A stretch of 64,000 nucleotides of DNA from Janthinobacterium saanense (GTDB lineage: Bacteria; Pseudomonadota; Gammaproteobacteria; Burkholderiales; Burkholderiaceae_D): assembly GCF_014200675.1 (NCBI RefSeq), contig NZ_JACHCI010000008.1, positions 153,726 to 217,725 on the forward strand, in the 5' to 3' direction. Below are positions 41,657-50,044 of the stretch, in pieces. Each line of letters opens with the position of its first letter. Position 1 is the first letter of the stretch. The position numbers were made by a program, and so were the translations under genes. Below the pieces are notes generated by a model. It made no database searches. It saw only the letters and a program-made list of their open reading frames with translations, and was not told the origin of the DNA.

Positions 41657-42133
41657 ATGACCACCGCCCAGGCAATCATCATCACGGCGGTGGACGCCGG
41701 CGGCGGCGAGGCGCAGCAGTTGCTGGACGCCTTGTCGGACGCCTTGCTGAGCATCAATGGCGACAGTGGCCGCTCTTCGTTCGACGCAGAAGAGACACGG
41801 GGCGGACGCGGTGGTTTCTTTATCGCCAGCAACAGCGATGGCGAACTGCTGGGCTGCGCTGCCTTGCGGCCCTTGGGCGGCGATGGCGGCAGCTCAACAG
41901 GCGAACTCAAGCGTATGTATGCGCGCCCCGGCCAGGCTGGCGTAGGCGCGGCCCTGCTGGACCATGTGGAAACCATGGCACGCCAGCATGGCTATGCCCA
42001 CATTTATCTGGCGACCCGCGTGGCCAATGGCCGGGCGGTGGCGTTTTACCGCAAGCATGGCTACCTTGCCGTGCCCGCGTATGGCAAATACGTGGGCGCA
42101 GTGCAATCGATCTGCCTGGGTAAGGTTTTATAA
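41657..42133 (+). CDS. GNAT-family N-acetyltransferase
   Basis: 158 residues. The acetyl-CoA loop is within RMYARPGQAGVGAALLDHV (Q-x-x-G-x-G/A pattern) and the C-terminal ATRVANGRAVAFYRKHGYLAV is typical of GNAT. It starts 4 bp after the tex stop, so it is probably in the same transcript. The substrate is unknown. Confidence 0.88.
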   Translation: MTTAQAIIITAVDAGGGEAQQLLDALSDALLSINGDSGRSSFDAEETRGGRGGFFIASNSDGELLGCAALRPLGGDGGSSTGELKRMYARPGQAGVGAALLDHVETMARQHGYAHIYLATRVANGRAVAFYRKHGYLAVPAYGKYVGAVQSICLGKVL

Positions 42134-42182
42134 CGCGACCAGCGTGGTGCGCTTTCCCCATTTGTGGCCCCGGCCCATACTC

Positions 42183-42213
42183 ATGGCGTCGTTTTCTTAT
42201 AAAATGACGCCAT
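42183..42213. repeat. Inverted repeat upstream of grxD
   Basis: ATGGCGTCGTTTT and AAAATGACGCCAT form arms of 13 bp with one mismatch around a 5-nt loop. It lies 28 bp before the grxD start and 50 bp after the acetyltransferase stop. It could be a terminator of the tex unit (a weak T-rich tract follows) or an operator of grxD; a TATAAA element is inside it. Confidence 0.6.
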
Positions 42214-42241
42214 CTTATTTATTTCCCCATCAGAGGCAGCT

Positions 42242-42553
42242 ATGAGCGACGTACAAACCTGGATCAAAGAAACCGTGACGAACACGCCCGTCGTGCTGTT
42301 CATGAAGGGCACGGCCCAATTTCCGCAGTGCGGCTTTTCCGGCCGCGCCATCCAGATCCTGAAAGCATGCGGCGTGGAAAACATCGCTACAGTCAACGTG
42401 CTGGACGATCCTGAAGTTCGCCAAGGCATCAAGGATTACTCGAACTGGCCAACCATTCCACAACTGTATGTCAAAGGCGAGTTCATCGGCGGCTCCGACA
42501 TCATGAATGAAATGTTTGAATCGGGCGAACTGAAATCGCTGTTGAATGCCTGA
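42242..42553 (+). CDS. grxD: Monothiol glutaredoxin Grx4/GrxD
   Basis: 103 residues with the CGFS active site at Cys30 ([10 protein letters not shown]) and the [14 protein letters not shown] glutathione-binding part. CGFS glutaredoxins carry [2Fe-2S] clusters and work with BolA proteins; one is encoded at 20013-20249. AGAGGCAGCT precedes the ATG. It overlaps ubiX by 8 bp. Confidence 0.96.
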   Translation: MSDVQTWIKETVTNTPVVLFMKGTAQFPQCGFSGRAIQILKACGVENIATVNVLDDPEVRQGIKDYSNWPTIPQLYVKGEFIGGSDIMNEMFESGELKSLLNA

Positions 42554-43160
42554 TAGCCAACAGCCGCGCCGTATCGTCATTGCCATCACGGGCGCCACTG
42601 GCGCCGTGTATGGCTTGCGGCTGCTGCAATTGCTCGGCGCCATCCCCGGCGTCGAGACACATCTGGTCTTGTCGGACGCGGCTGTATTGACCCTGCATCA
42701 GGAAACGGGCATGGCCCGCAAAGAAGTCGAAGCGCTGGCGCACGTGGTGCACAAGCTGCGCGACATCGGCGCGGCGATTGCCAGCGGTTCGTTCCAGTCG
42801 GACGGCATGGTGATCGCGCCGTGCTCGATGAAAACCCTGGCGGCCGTGGCCCATGGCTTGTCGGATAATCTGATCACGCGGGCAGCCGACGTGGTGCTCA
42901 AGGAGCGTCGCCGCCTGGTGTTGATGGTGCGCGAAACGCCGTTCAATCTGGCGCACTTGCGCAATATGACGATGGTCACCGAAATGGGCGGCATCATCTT
43001 CCCGCCGCTACCCAGTTTTTATCACCATCCGCAGAGCATTGCTGAAATGGTCGACCATACTGTAGCGCGTGTCATTGACCTGTTCGGCATCGAACATGGT
43101 TTGGCACCGCGCTGGAATGGCCTGAAGGCCAGCGCCAGCGACAGCGGTACTGCTATGTAA
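42546..43160 (+). CDS. ubiX: Flavin prenyltransferase UbiX
   Basis: 204 residues. [21 protein letters not shown] is the FMN-binding start and the [28 protein letters not shown] and [14 protein letters not shown] stretches are family signatures. UbiX makes the prenylated FMN cofactor used by UbiD in ubiquinone synthesis. It starts 8 bp before the grxD stop, so it is translationally coupled. Confidence 0.96.
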   Translation: MPDSQQPRRIVIAITGATGAVYGLRLLQLLGAIPGVETHLVLSDAAVLTLHQETGMARKEVEALAHVVHKLRDIGAAIASGSFQSDGMVIAPCSMKTLAAVAHGLSDNLITRAADVVLKERRRLVLMVRETPFNLAHLRNMTMVTEMGGIIFPPLPSFYHHPQSIAEMVDHTVARVIDLFGIEHGLAPRWNGLKASASDSGTAM

Positions 43161-43170
43161 CGCTAGCGGT

Positions 43171-43341
43171 TCAACGCTTTTCGAACTGAACCGCGCTTGC
43201 CTGCTTCAAATCCCTGGCTTCTTCAACCATCCTGCGGTGGGCTATCCGTTTGCGCATCACTTCCGCATGTTGCGCGGCGGTCATGGGCGGCACGGTCATC
43301 AAGTCTTTCAGCTGCGCGGTGTTGCTGTAGTTACTTTTCAT
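43171..43341 (-). CDS. small basic protein, unknown
   Basis: 56 residues from ATG 43341. The C-terminal half is Arg/Glu/Lys-rich with a helical, charged pattern (AEVMRKRIAHRRMVEEARDL). No ribosome-binding site is clear, and the frame faces ubiX, 10 bp from its stop. It may be a real small gene, but could be a chance frame. Confidence 0.4.
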   Translation of the reverse strand: MKSNYSNTAQLKDLMTVPPMTAAQHAEVMRKRIAHRRMVEEARDLKQASAVQFEKR

Positions 43342-43520
43342 AAGACGGCTCAAATGCTCGGCTCCGTGGTGGATGACAACTGGCTGTTTCTGATGTGATT
43401 ATGAGCTAGTATTCGCCACTGCGCTGACTGTTACAGGATTATCATCAAAAAATTGGGTTGCAGCGCAACATACGAGGTCTTATTGTGCGGCAAAATCATG
43501 TCTCCAGTATGACCCGGCGC

Positions 43521-43565
43521 AAAAAAAGTACAAGGGGTATGCCGCCGGCATGTAGCCGGACGGCA
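43521..43565 (-). terminator. Probable terminator of the XRE-type regulator
   Basis: TGCCG-CCGGC and GCCGG-ACGGCA pair, with one bulged base, around ATGTA at 43540-43565. On the minus strand the stem is followed by CCCCTTGTAC and then seven T. It lies 24 bp beyond the regulator's stop. The gap between stem and T tract is larger than ideal. Confidence 0.55.
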
Positions 43566-43588
43566 ACGGCGTGTGGACGCCAGAATGA

Positions 43589-43996
43589 TTACTTTTGGTA
43601 GTTGACGCGTACCAGCATGCGAATAAATTCACGTGCGATTTGCCGATGATGTTCATCCAATCTTTGCAAATCAGCAATCAATTTCACATCGGCCGACTCA
43701 AATCGCGACAAGGCGCTGGTCGATTCGCCATTCGGCGTGGCACTTTCAGGGCCGCCGAAACGCAACCATTCCGCAGGCACGCCCAGCCATTGGGCGATCA
43801 TGCGCAATTTTTCTTGCGTAGGAATTGCTTCACCTACCAACCATTTCCTAGCAGCATGCACGGTAATCGGGCGCCCATCGAAACGGATATTGAATTCCCG
43901 TGCCAATCTGGTCGGGCTGTCTGGGGAGTAATGGGCGTTTTTGAGAGCCAACTGAAGTCGTTGGCTAAAGCTTTCGCGTTCGTTAGAAGAATTCAT
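43589..43996 (-). CDS. XRE/Cro-CI-like DNA-binding protein
   Basis: 135 residues. The helix-turn-helix segment is about residues 28-75: LAREFNIRFDGRPITVHAARKWLVGEAIPTQ, with a Trp-Leu turn and LRMIAQWLGVPAEWLRFG, typical of repressors that bind phage-like or autoregulatory operators. The C-terminal 50 residues are helical (ADVKLIADLQRLDEHHRQIAREF). It is isolated, with an almost perfect palindrome 10 bp upstream of the start, so it is probably autorepressed. Target genes are unknown. Confidence 0.8.
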   Translation of the reverse strand: MNSSNERESFSQRLQLALKNAHYSPDSPTRLAREFNIRFDGRPITVHAARKWLVGEAIPTQEKLRMIAQWLGVPAEWLRFGGPESATPNGESTSALSRFESADVKLIADLQRLDEHHRQIAREFIRMLVRVNYQK

Positions 43997-44006
43997 AGGT
44001 GCACTA

Positions 44007-44026
44007 TTTCATGTTGTAACATGAAA
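44007..44026. promoter_or_regulatory. Likely operator of the XRE-type gene
   Basis: TTTCATGTT-GT-AACATGAAA has perfect 9-bp arms with a 2-bp spacer. It ends 10 bp before the XRE start codon (43996). A related TTGTTACATTTGAAA lies at 44053-44067 and may be a second, weaker half-site. Confidence 0.6.
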
Positions 44027-44606
44027 GTCAGTTTCTTGAATGACCATACGGATTGTTACATTTGAAAATAAAGTAATTAACAATTAACAATCCGACGGGG
44101 GTTTCAGATAAAAACCTGAGCCGAATTTTCTATTGTTATCCTGTGTGGCTTCGGGTCAAATTCGCGGCCAGCTTTGATTTTCGCACTGCAACACGATTCA
44201 AAGCTTCGGTATGGCGCTACAACGTACGGTATCGGATCATGCGCTCCTACCCCGTTTAGTGCAAGACGCATGTCATACACTTTCCTAATAACAAACTTTC
44301 TATAAAAACCATTTTATTTGTATTTTAGAATGCAAGTAAAACGGTGTTTCATTTACGAAATGTTGCTTAGGAACATGTTATCGCGCCATGATTGCCTGGT
44401 TTGCAATTCACTCCTATCATAACGAAAATATGCGCAGTTGACACAAAGAAAGTTCCTTTTGGTGTCATATTGGCCACCAACTCTCGATCTGTGCCGTCTT
44501 TTCGCGCATAGAATTCATTTATTTGTTGCAACTCTTCGCCAGGAGCAACGAATCACCGCCACGCGGTTTTCCTGCTACAGCACGCTGCAAGCGCGCTACA
44601 ATGTGG
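44027..44606. other. 580-bp AT-rich region without a gene
   Basis: Stops occur in all frames. It contains direct AT-rich runs (AATTAACAATTAACAA at about 44074-44090) and a promoter-like TACAAT at 44597-44602 just before the LiuR-type operator. No RNA or IS was recognised. Confidence 0.5.
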
Positions 44607-44622
44607 TTGACGTTAACGTCAA
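44607..44622. promoter_or_regulatory. LiuR-type operator upstream of liuR
   Basis: TTGACGTTAACGTCAA is a perfect 16-bp palindrome, 40 bp before the liuR start. TACAAT at 44597-44602 lies just in front, so the operator would overlap the transcription start. The sequence is of the same form as the MerR-family LiuR consensus, and autorepression is inferred. Confidence 0.7.
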
Positions 44623-44662
44623 TGACAGTCAACAACACTTTCACCGCACACCCCGCCCAGCC

Positions 44663-45091
44663 ATGCAAACCACACCGCCCGTACAGATGACGACCTACAC
44701 CATCACCGAACTGGCCCGAGAATTCGACATCACGGCGCGCGCCATCCGCTTTTATGAAGACCAGGGCTTGCTCAGCCCCAAGCGTGAAGGCGCAGGCGGA
44801 CGCAACCGTGTCTACACGCCGCGCGACCGTACCCGCCTCAAGCTGACCCTGCGCGGCAAGCGCCTGGGCCTGGCCTTGTCGGAGATCAAAAGCCTGGTCG
44901 ACATGTATGAAACGCCGAAGGACACGCGCGCGCAGATGGACCGTTTCCTCGGCGTGCTGGCCCAGCACCGGCAAACGCTGGAGCAGCAACGCATCGACAT
45001 CGAAATGGCGCTGGCAGAAATCAGCTCGCACGAAGAAGCGTGCGCGCAGATGCTGGCCGGCCTGGACAACGGCGCCGTCGCGGCAAAATAA
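44663..45091 (+). CDS. liuR: MerR-family regulator, probable LiuR
   Basis: 142 residues from ATG 44663 (another ATG at 44687). N-terminal winged helix: TITELAREFDITARAIRFYEDQGLL with the Tyr-Glu-Asp of MerR, RNRVYTPRDRTRLKL, and a C-terminal coiled coil (LAQHRQTLEQQRIDIEMALAEI). MerR proteins named LiuR control branched-chain amino acid, especially leucine, catabolism. The next gene is isovaleryl-CoA dehydrogenase, and matching palindromes occur in front of both genes. The frame upstream to 44438 has no similarity. Confidence 0.88.
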   Translation: MQTTPPVQMTTYTITELAREFDITARAIRFYEDQGLLSPKREGAGGRNRVYTPRDRTRLKLTLRGKRLGLALSEIKSLVDMYETPKDTRAQMDRFLGVLAQHRQTLEQQRIDIEMALAEISSHEEACAQMLAGLDNGAVAAK

Positions 45092-45138
45092 GATCCGCAG
45101 CACCTGGCGTCACGATCGGGTGTATATTTGACGCTTAC

Positions 45139-45173
45139 TTGACGTTTACGTTAACGTCATGACTCGGTATCAT
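45139..45173 (+). promoter_or_regulatory. LiuR-type operator and promoter of the liu operon
   Basis: TTTACGTTAACGTCAT at 45145-45160 is a near-palindrome, preceded by another half-site in TTGACG at 45139. TTTACG (45145-45150), a 17-bp spacer and TATCAT (45168-45173) make a plausible promoter, and the operator lies in its -35/spacer region. It is 56 bp before the liuA ATG. Confidence 0.65.
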
Positions 45174-45228
45174 TAGCTTCTGACACGGCAGCGCTGATTG
45201 CCATACTTATAACGAAGACGAGGACGAC

Positions 45229-46413
45229 ATGCTCCATCTCCCAGGTTTGACCTTTGATCACGGCGAAGACATCGCCTCGCTGCGTGAGGCGATCCAACAT
45301 TTTGCCGCCGCCGAAATCGCGCCGCGCGCCGCTGAAATCGACCATACCGACCAATTCCCGATGGATTTGTGGCGCAAGATGGGCGACATGGGTTTACTCG
45401 GCATCACCGTCGGCGAAGAATACGGCGGCGCGGGCATGGGTTACCTGGCCCACATCATCGCCATGGAAGAAATTTCGCGCGCCTCGGCCTCGGTCGGCCT
45501 GTCTTACGGCGCCCATTCGAACCTGTGCGTGAACCAGATCAAGCGCAATGGCACGGCCGAACAAAAAGCCAAATACCTGCCAAAACTGATCACGGGCGAA
45601 CACATCGGCGCCCTGGCCATGTCGGAACCGAACGCCGGCTCGGACGTCGTCAGCATGAAGCTGCGCGCCGATTTCAAAGGCGACCGGTGGGTCTTGAACG
45701 GCACCAAGATGTGGATCACCAACGGCCCCGATGCGGACGTGCTGGTGGTGTACGCAAAGAATGACCTGGAAGCGGGTCCGCGCGGCATGACGGCTTTCCT
45801 GATCGAAAAGAATTTCAAGGGTTTCTCGATCGCACAAAAACTCGACAAGCTGGGCATGCGCGGCTCGCACACGGGCGAACTGGTGTTCCAGGATTGCGAA
45901 GTACCGGCCGAAAACGTGCTGGGCGGCCTGGGCAAGGGGGTCAACGTACTGATGTCGGGCCTGGACTTCGAGCGCACCGTCTTGTCTGGCGGACCGCTGG
46001 GCATCATGCAGGCTTGCATGGACCTGGTCGTGCCGTATGTGCATGACCGCAAGCAATTTGGCCAGGCCATCGGTGAATTCCAATTGATGCAGGGCAAACT
46101 GGCCGATATGTATTCGACCATGATGGCGTGCAAGGCCTATGTCTACGCCGTCGGCCAGGCATGCGACCGCGCCACCACGCCCGAAGCCGTGCGCCAGTTG
46201 CGCAAGGATGCGGCCGGCGCGATTCTGTACAGCGCCGAAAAAGCCACCTGGATGGCGGGCGAAGCGATCCAGGCGCTGGGCGGCAATGGCTATATCAACG
46301 AGTACCCGGCCGGCCGCCTGTGGCGCGACGCCAAGCTGTATGAAATCGGCGCCGGCACCAGCGAAATCCGCCGCATGCTGATTGGCCGTGAATTGTTTGC
46401 TGAAACCAAGTAA
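45229..46413 (+). CDS. liuA: Isovaleryl-CoA dehydrogenase LiuA
   Basis: 394 residues. The catalytic base Glu248 lies in [14 protein letters not shown], the helix position particular to isovaleryl-CoA dehydrogenases. [15 protein letters not shown] and [12 protein letters not shown] (FAD-binding), and the C-terminal [18 protein letters not shown] are typical. It oxidises isovaleryl-CoA to methylcrotonyl-CoA in leucine degradation. It follows the LiuR-type operator. The methylcrotonyl-CoA carboxylase genes (liuB, liuD), usually next, are absent here. Confidence 0.94.
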   Translation: MLHLPGLTFDHGEDIASLREAIQHFAAAEIAPRAAEIDHTDQFPMDLWRKMGDMGLLGITVGEEYGGAGMGYLAHIIAMEEISRASASVGLSYGAHSNLCVNQIKRNGTAEQKAKYLPKLITGEHIGALAMSEPNAGSDVVSMKLRADFKGDRWVLNGTKMWITNGPDADVLVVYAKNDLEAGPRGMTAFLIEKNFKGFSIAQKLDKLGMRGSHTGELVFQDCEVPAENVLGGLGKGVNVLMSGLDFERTVLSGGPLGIMQACMDLVVPYVHDRKQFGQAIGEFQLMQGKLADMYSTMMACKAYVYAVGQACDRATTPEAVRQLRKDAAGAILYSAEKATWMAGEAIQALGGNGYINEYPAGRLWRDAKLYEIGAGTSEIRRMLIGRELFAETK

Positions 46414-46438
46414 GTCACCTAGATAACGGAGATACATC

Positions 46439-47635
46439 ATGCATGATCCAGTAGTCATCGTCGGTGCCGCGCGCACCCCCATGGGCGCCTTCCAGGGCGA
46501 CTTTTCCAACATCACGGCCAGCGACCTGGGCGCCGTTGCCATCCGCGCCGCCGTCGAGCGCGCTGGCGTGGCGCCGGATGCCGTTGAGCACGTGTATTTC
46601 GGCAATTGCCTGATGGCCGGTCAGGGCCAGGCGCCTGCGCGCCAGGCCTTGCGCAAGGCGGGCTTGCCAGATTCCACCGGCGCCGTGACCCTGTCGAAAA
46701 TGTGTGGCTCGGCCATGCAAACAACCATGTTTGCCCACGATACCTTGCTGGCTGGCAGCGCCGACGTAGTGGTGGCAGGCGGCATGGAATCGATGACCAA
46801 TGCGCCCTATCTGATTCCAAAAGCGCGCGGCGGTTACCGCATCGGCCACGGCATGATTTACGACCACATGATGATGGATGGCCTGGAAGACGCTTATAGC
46901 CGCGATGAAAAAGGCAATGCCCGCTCGATGGGCACGTTTGCCGAAGAATGCGCCAGCCAGTATGCATTTACCCGCGAAGCACAGGATGCGTTCGCCATCG
47001 CATCGGTGCAGCGTGCCCAGGCGGCCAGCAAGGATGGCAGTTTTGAATGGGAAATCGCACCCGTCACCGTGCCGGGCCGAGGTGGCGACACCGTGATCAG
47101 CCTCGATGAAGGTCCGCAAAAGGCGCGCCTGGAAAAGATCCCGTCGCTCAAACCTGCCTTCAAGAAAGACGGCACCATCACGGCCGCCTCGTCGTCGTCG
47201 ATCAACGACGGCGCGGCCGCGCTGGTGCTGATGCGTGAATCGACAGCCAAAAAACTCGGCTGCACCGTGATCGCCAAAATCCATGGCCACGCCACGCATG
47301 CGCAAGCGCCCAACGAATTCACCACCGCCCCCATCGGCGCAGTGAAAAAGCTGTACGCCAAGACAGGCTGGAGCAGCAGCAATGTGGACTTGTTCGAAAT
47401 CAATGAAGCGTTTGCCGCCGTGCCGATGGCGGCCATGCATGATCTCGACATTCCTCACAGCAAGATCAACATCCATGGCGGCGCCTGCGCCCTGGGCCAC
47501 CCGATCGGCGCTTCGGGCGCGCGCATCATCGTCACCCTGCTGGGCGCACTGAAAAAAACCGGCGGCAAGCGCGGCGTGGCGGCCCTGTGCATAGGCGGCG
47601 GTGAAGCCACTGCAATGGCGATCGAACTGGTATAA
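46439..47635 (+). CDS. Acetyl-CoA C-acetyltransferase (thiolase)
   Basis: 398 residues. Cys89 in SKMCGSAMQ is the acylated nucleophile; NEAFAAVP and GGACALGHPIGASGAR with the second Cys/His complete the active site. It joins or cleaves acetyl-CoA units. It is 25 bp after liuA and so in the same transcript. Confidence 0.94.
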   Translation: MHDPVVIVGAARTPMGAFQGDFSNITASDLGAVAIRAAVERAGVAPDAVEHVYFGNCLMAGQGQAPARQALRKAGLPDSTGAVTLSKMCGSAMQTTMFAHDTLLAGSADVVVAGGMESMTNAPYLIPKARGGYRIGHGMIYDHMMMDGLEDAYSRDEKGNARSMGTFAEECASQYAFTREAQDAFAIASVQRAQAASKDGSFEWEIAPVTVPGRGGDTVISLDEGPQKARLEKIPSLKPAFKKDGTITAASSSSINDGAAALVLMRESTAKKLGCTVIAKIHGHATHAQAPNEFTTAPIGAVKKLYAKTGWSSSNVDLFEINEAFAAVPMAAMHDLDIPHSKINIHGGACALGHPIGASGARIIVTLLGALKKTGGKRGVAALCIGGGEATAMAIELV

Positions 47636-47717
47636 GCTCCTTGTTTGACGACAGGCGCACCGTCGGCACTTGGCTGCAGATGGCGCGCCTTTTTTATTTC
47701 ATTCCAGGGAGAAACAC

Positions 47718-48386
47718 ATGCCTACAGCATTGATCATCGGCGCCTCACGCGGCATCGGCCACGAAATCGTCCGCCAGTACCGCCACGACGGCTGGCGCGT
47801 GATCGCCACCGCCCGCAAACCGGACGATTGCGAAACGCTCAAACAGCTGGGCGCCGAAGCGCATCTGCTGGACGTGACGGACGTCGAAGGCTGCGCCGGC
47901 ATAGGCTGGAAACTCGACGATGAAAAGCTGGACGTGGCCATCCTCAACGCGGGCGTCTTCGGCCCCCGCCACGATGGTTTTCCCTCGCAACAAGATTTCG
48001 ACACGGTGATGCACACCAATGTGCTGGCCGCCATGCGTTTATTACCCATCCTGGCGCCGCTGGTCGCCCATGCGCAAGGCAAGCTGGCCGTGCTGTCATC
48101 GCACATGGGTTCGCTTTCCGAACGCAATAGTCCACGCGGTTCGCTCTACCGCGCCAGCAAGGCGGCCTTGAATTCCGTGCTGATCGACACAGCCCTGTTG
48201 CATGGCCCGCAAGGCGTCAGCTGCGTGGCTTTCCATCCGGGCTGGGTACGCACGGAGATGGGTGGCGACGGCGCCGATATTTCGCCTGAAGAAAGTGCTG
48301 CCGGCATCCGCGCCACCCTGGCCAGCCTTGCGCCTACGCAAGAGGCCGTGTTCCGCAATTACGATGGCAAGCCTATCGGCTGGTAA
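47718..48386 (+). CDS. Short-chain dehydrogenase/reductase
   Basis: 222 residues from ATG 47718 with a GGGAG upstream; the open frame extends to 47670. GASRGIGHE is the NAD(P)-binding turn, with Ser127/128 in VLSSHMG, Tyr144 and Lys148 in YRASK. The Gly-rich start is normal for NAD(P)-linked SDRs. The substrate is unknown; its position suggests an acyl-CoA intermediate. It sits between thiolase and an acyl-CoA dehydrogenase. Confidence 0.9.
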   Translation: MPTALIIGASRGIGHEIVRQYRHDGWRVIATARKPDDCETLKQLGAEAHLLDVTDVEGCAGIGWKLDDEKLDVAILNAGVFGPRHDGFPSQQDFDTVMHTNVLAAMRLLPILAPLVAHAQGKLAVLSSHMGSLSERNSPRGSLYRASKAALNSVLIDTALLHGPQGVSCVAFHPGWVRTEMGGDGADISPEESAAGIRATLASLAPTQEAVFRNYDGKPIGW

Positions 48387-48440
48387 GCATAGAAACAGCT
48401 GAGCCGGCGCAAAATATAAAAAAGAAAGAGACAAGCACCG

Positions 48441-49568
48441 ATGATACTGAATGAAGAACAAGCGATGGTCCAGGATGCCTTGCGCAACTTTTCGCGCGAG
48501 CGCCTGGCGCCCAACGCCGCTCGCTGGGACAAGGAACATCATTTCCCCAAAGAAGAACTGAAAGAGCTGGCCGCGCTGGGCGCCTTCGGCGTGGCCGTGC
48601 CGGAAGCGCTGGGCGGCGCCGGGCTCGATTACGTGTCGCTGGCCCTGGTGCTGGAAGAAATCGCCGCCGGCGATGGCGGCACGTCGACCATCATTTCCGT
48701 CAACAATTGCCCCGTGTGCAGCATCGCCATGATGTACGCTAATGATGCGCAGAAAGAACAATGGCTGCGCCCGCTGGCACAAGGCAGCATGCTGGGGGCA
48801 TTTTGCCTGACGGAACCGCATACAGGCAGCGACGCCTCGGCCCTGCGCACCACGGCCACACGCGAGGGCAATGATTACGTCATCAATGGCACGAAACAAT
48901 TCATTACCAGCGGCAAATATGCGGACGTCGCCATCGTCATGGCCGTGACCGACAAGGCAGCTGGCAAGCGTGGCATCAGCGCGTTCTGGGTGCCAACCAA
49001 TACGCCGGGCTATATCGTCGCAGGACTGGAACAGAAAATGGGCCAGCATTCGTCGGACACGGCGCAAATCCTGTTTGAAAATTGCCGCATTCCAGCAGAA
49101 AACCTGATCGGTGAAGAAGGGCAAGGCTACAAGATCGCCTTGTCTGGCCTGGAAGGCGGACGCATCGGCATCGCCTCGCAAGCAGTCGGCATGGCGCGCG
49201 CCGCGTACGAAGCGGCCCTGTCCTATGCGCGCGAGCGCGAAAGTTTCGGCAAACCCATCTATGAACACCAGGCCGTGCAATTCCGCCTGGCCGACATGGC
49301 CACGCAAATCGAAGCAGCGCGGCAATTGATACGCCACGCAGCATCGATGAAAGACGCCGGCTTGCCCTGCCTGAAAGAAGCAGCGATGGCGAAACTGTTT
49401 GCGTCTGAAATGGCCGAAAAAGTCTGCTCCGACGCGATCCAGGTGCACGGCGGCTATGGCTACGTGTCTGATTTCCCCGTCGAGCGCATCTACCGCGACG
49501 TGCGCGTGTGCCAGATTTATGAAGGCACCAGCGATATCCAGAAGATATTGATCGCCAGAGCATTGTAA
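48441..49568 (+). CDS. Acyl-CoA dehydrogenase
   Basis: 375 residues. CLTEPHTGSDASALRTTA and KQFITSGKYADV bind FAD; the catalytic Glu361 lies in IYEGTSDIQ, the usual site in short/medium-chain enzymes and unlike that in LiuA. It shares general similarity with the LiuA protein but is a distinct subfamily. It ends the operon, 33 bp before a nested palindrome. Confidence 0.92.
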   Translation: MILNEEQAMVQDALRNFSRERLAPNAARWDKEHHFPKEELKELAALGAFGVAVPEALGGAGLDYVSLALVLEEIAAGDGGTSTIISVNNCPVCSIAMMYANDAQKEQWLRPLAQGSMLGAFCLTEPHTGSDASALRTTATREGNDYVINGTKQFITSGKYADVAIVMAVTDKAAGKRGISAFWVPTNTPGYIVAGLEQKMGQHSSDTAQILFENCRIPAENLIGEEGQGYKIALSGLEGGRIGIASQAVGMARAAYEAALSYARERESFGKPIYEHQAVQFRLADMATQIEAARQLIRHAASMKDAGLPCLKEAAMAKLFASEMAEKVCSDAIQVHGGYGYVSDFPVERIYRDVRVCQIYEGTSDIQKILIARAL

Positions 49569-49601
49569 TCAAGAGGAAAAAGGGAAGGCAGTAAAGTCTC
49601 A

Positions 49602-49719
49602 GCGCCTTGAGCAACCGTAGCGAGCAAGCCCGTTATCGGATTGAGTAACGCAGCCGTACATTCGGTACGGCGAGTAACGCCGATTCGAGAGCGGGCTGCG
49701 CAGTAGGTTGCTCAAGCGC
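49602..49719. repeat. Nested 118-bp palindromic repeat
   Basis: The outer arms GCGCCTTGAGCAACC and GGTTGCTCAAGCGC pair with one bulge; inner AGCCCG/CGGGCT arms follow; the core GCCGTAC-ATTCG-GTACGGC is a perfect hairpin. It lies between the acyl-CoA dehydrogenase stop and a terminator, as REP/BIME-like elements do. The stretch 49569-50044 has no gene. Confidence 0.75.
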
Positions 49720-49736
49720 GCCATCCAGACGAAAAA

Positions 49737-49758
49737 AAAGCCCGCGGTCGCGGGCTTT
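49737..49758. terminator. Terminator hairpin downstream of the liu operon
   Basis: AAAGCCCGCG and CGCGGGCTTT form a perfect 10-bp stem with a 2-nt loop. A run of A precedes and TTT follows. It can act on either strand. Confidence 0.8.
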
Positions 49759-49794
49759 GTTCCAATGTATTACCAATGCTTTAATCGAGTCATG

Positions 49795-49861
49795 GACGCC
49801 AGTGCTATCTGCAAAGTGCCTCCTGATTTTCGGACTCCCATGCTATCTGCATAGTGACTCC
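49795..49861. repeat. Pair of 29-bp direct repeats, possible IS-end remnant
   Basis: GACGCCAGTGCTATCTGCAA... at 49795-49823 and GACTCCCATGCTATCTGCAT... at 49833-49861 agree at 24 of 29 positions and are separated by 9 bp. Closely spaced subterminal repeats of this kind are transposase-binding sites in some IS families such as IS21. No transposase gene adjoins it, so it may be a solo end. Identity to any element is not established. Confidence 0.5.
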
Positions 49862-50044
49862 AAGGTGTAGCGACCATCGTATCCGGAATTACAAAAAATC
49901 CATGATTCACACTGTCACGCCATCGACATTACACCTGTGTCGGTCGCCGTGTGAGGGCTGGATAGTGAGACTATTTGCAAGCAAATCTCAATCACTGCAA
50001 GAATTATAGCACAGCCTTTTGTGCGATGCAACAACTATTTAAAA

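Noticed and set aside
49795..49861. Two similar repeats considered as a CRISPR array
   Set aside because: Only two degenerate copies with a 9-bp spacer and no cas gene; an IS end fits better.
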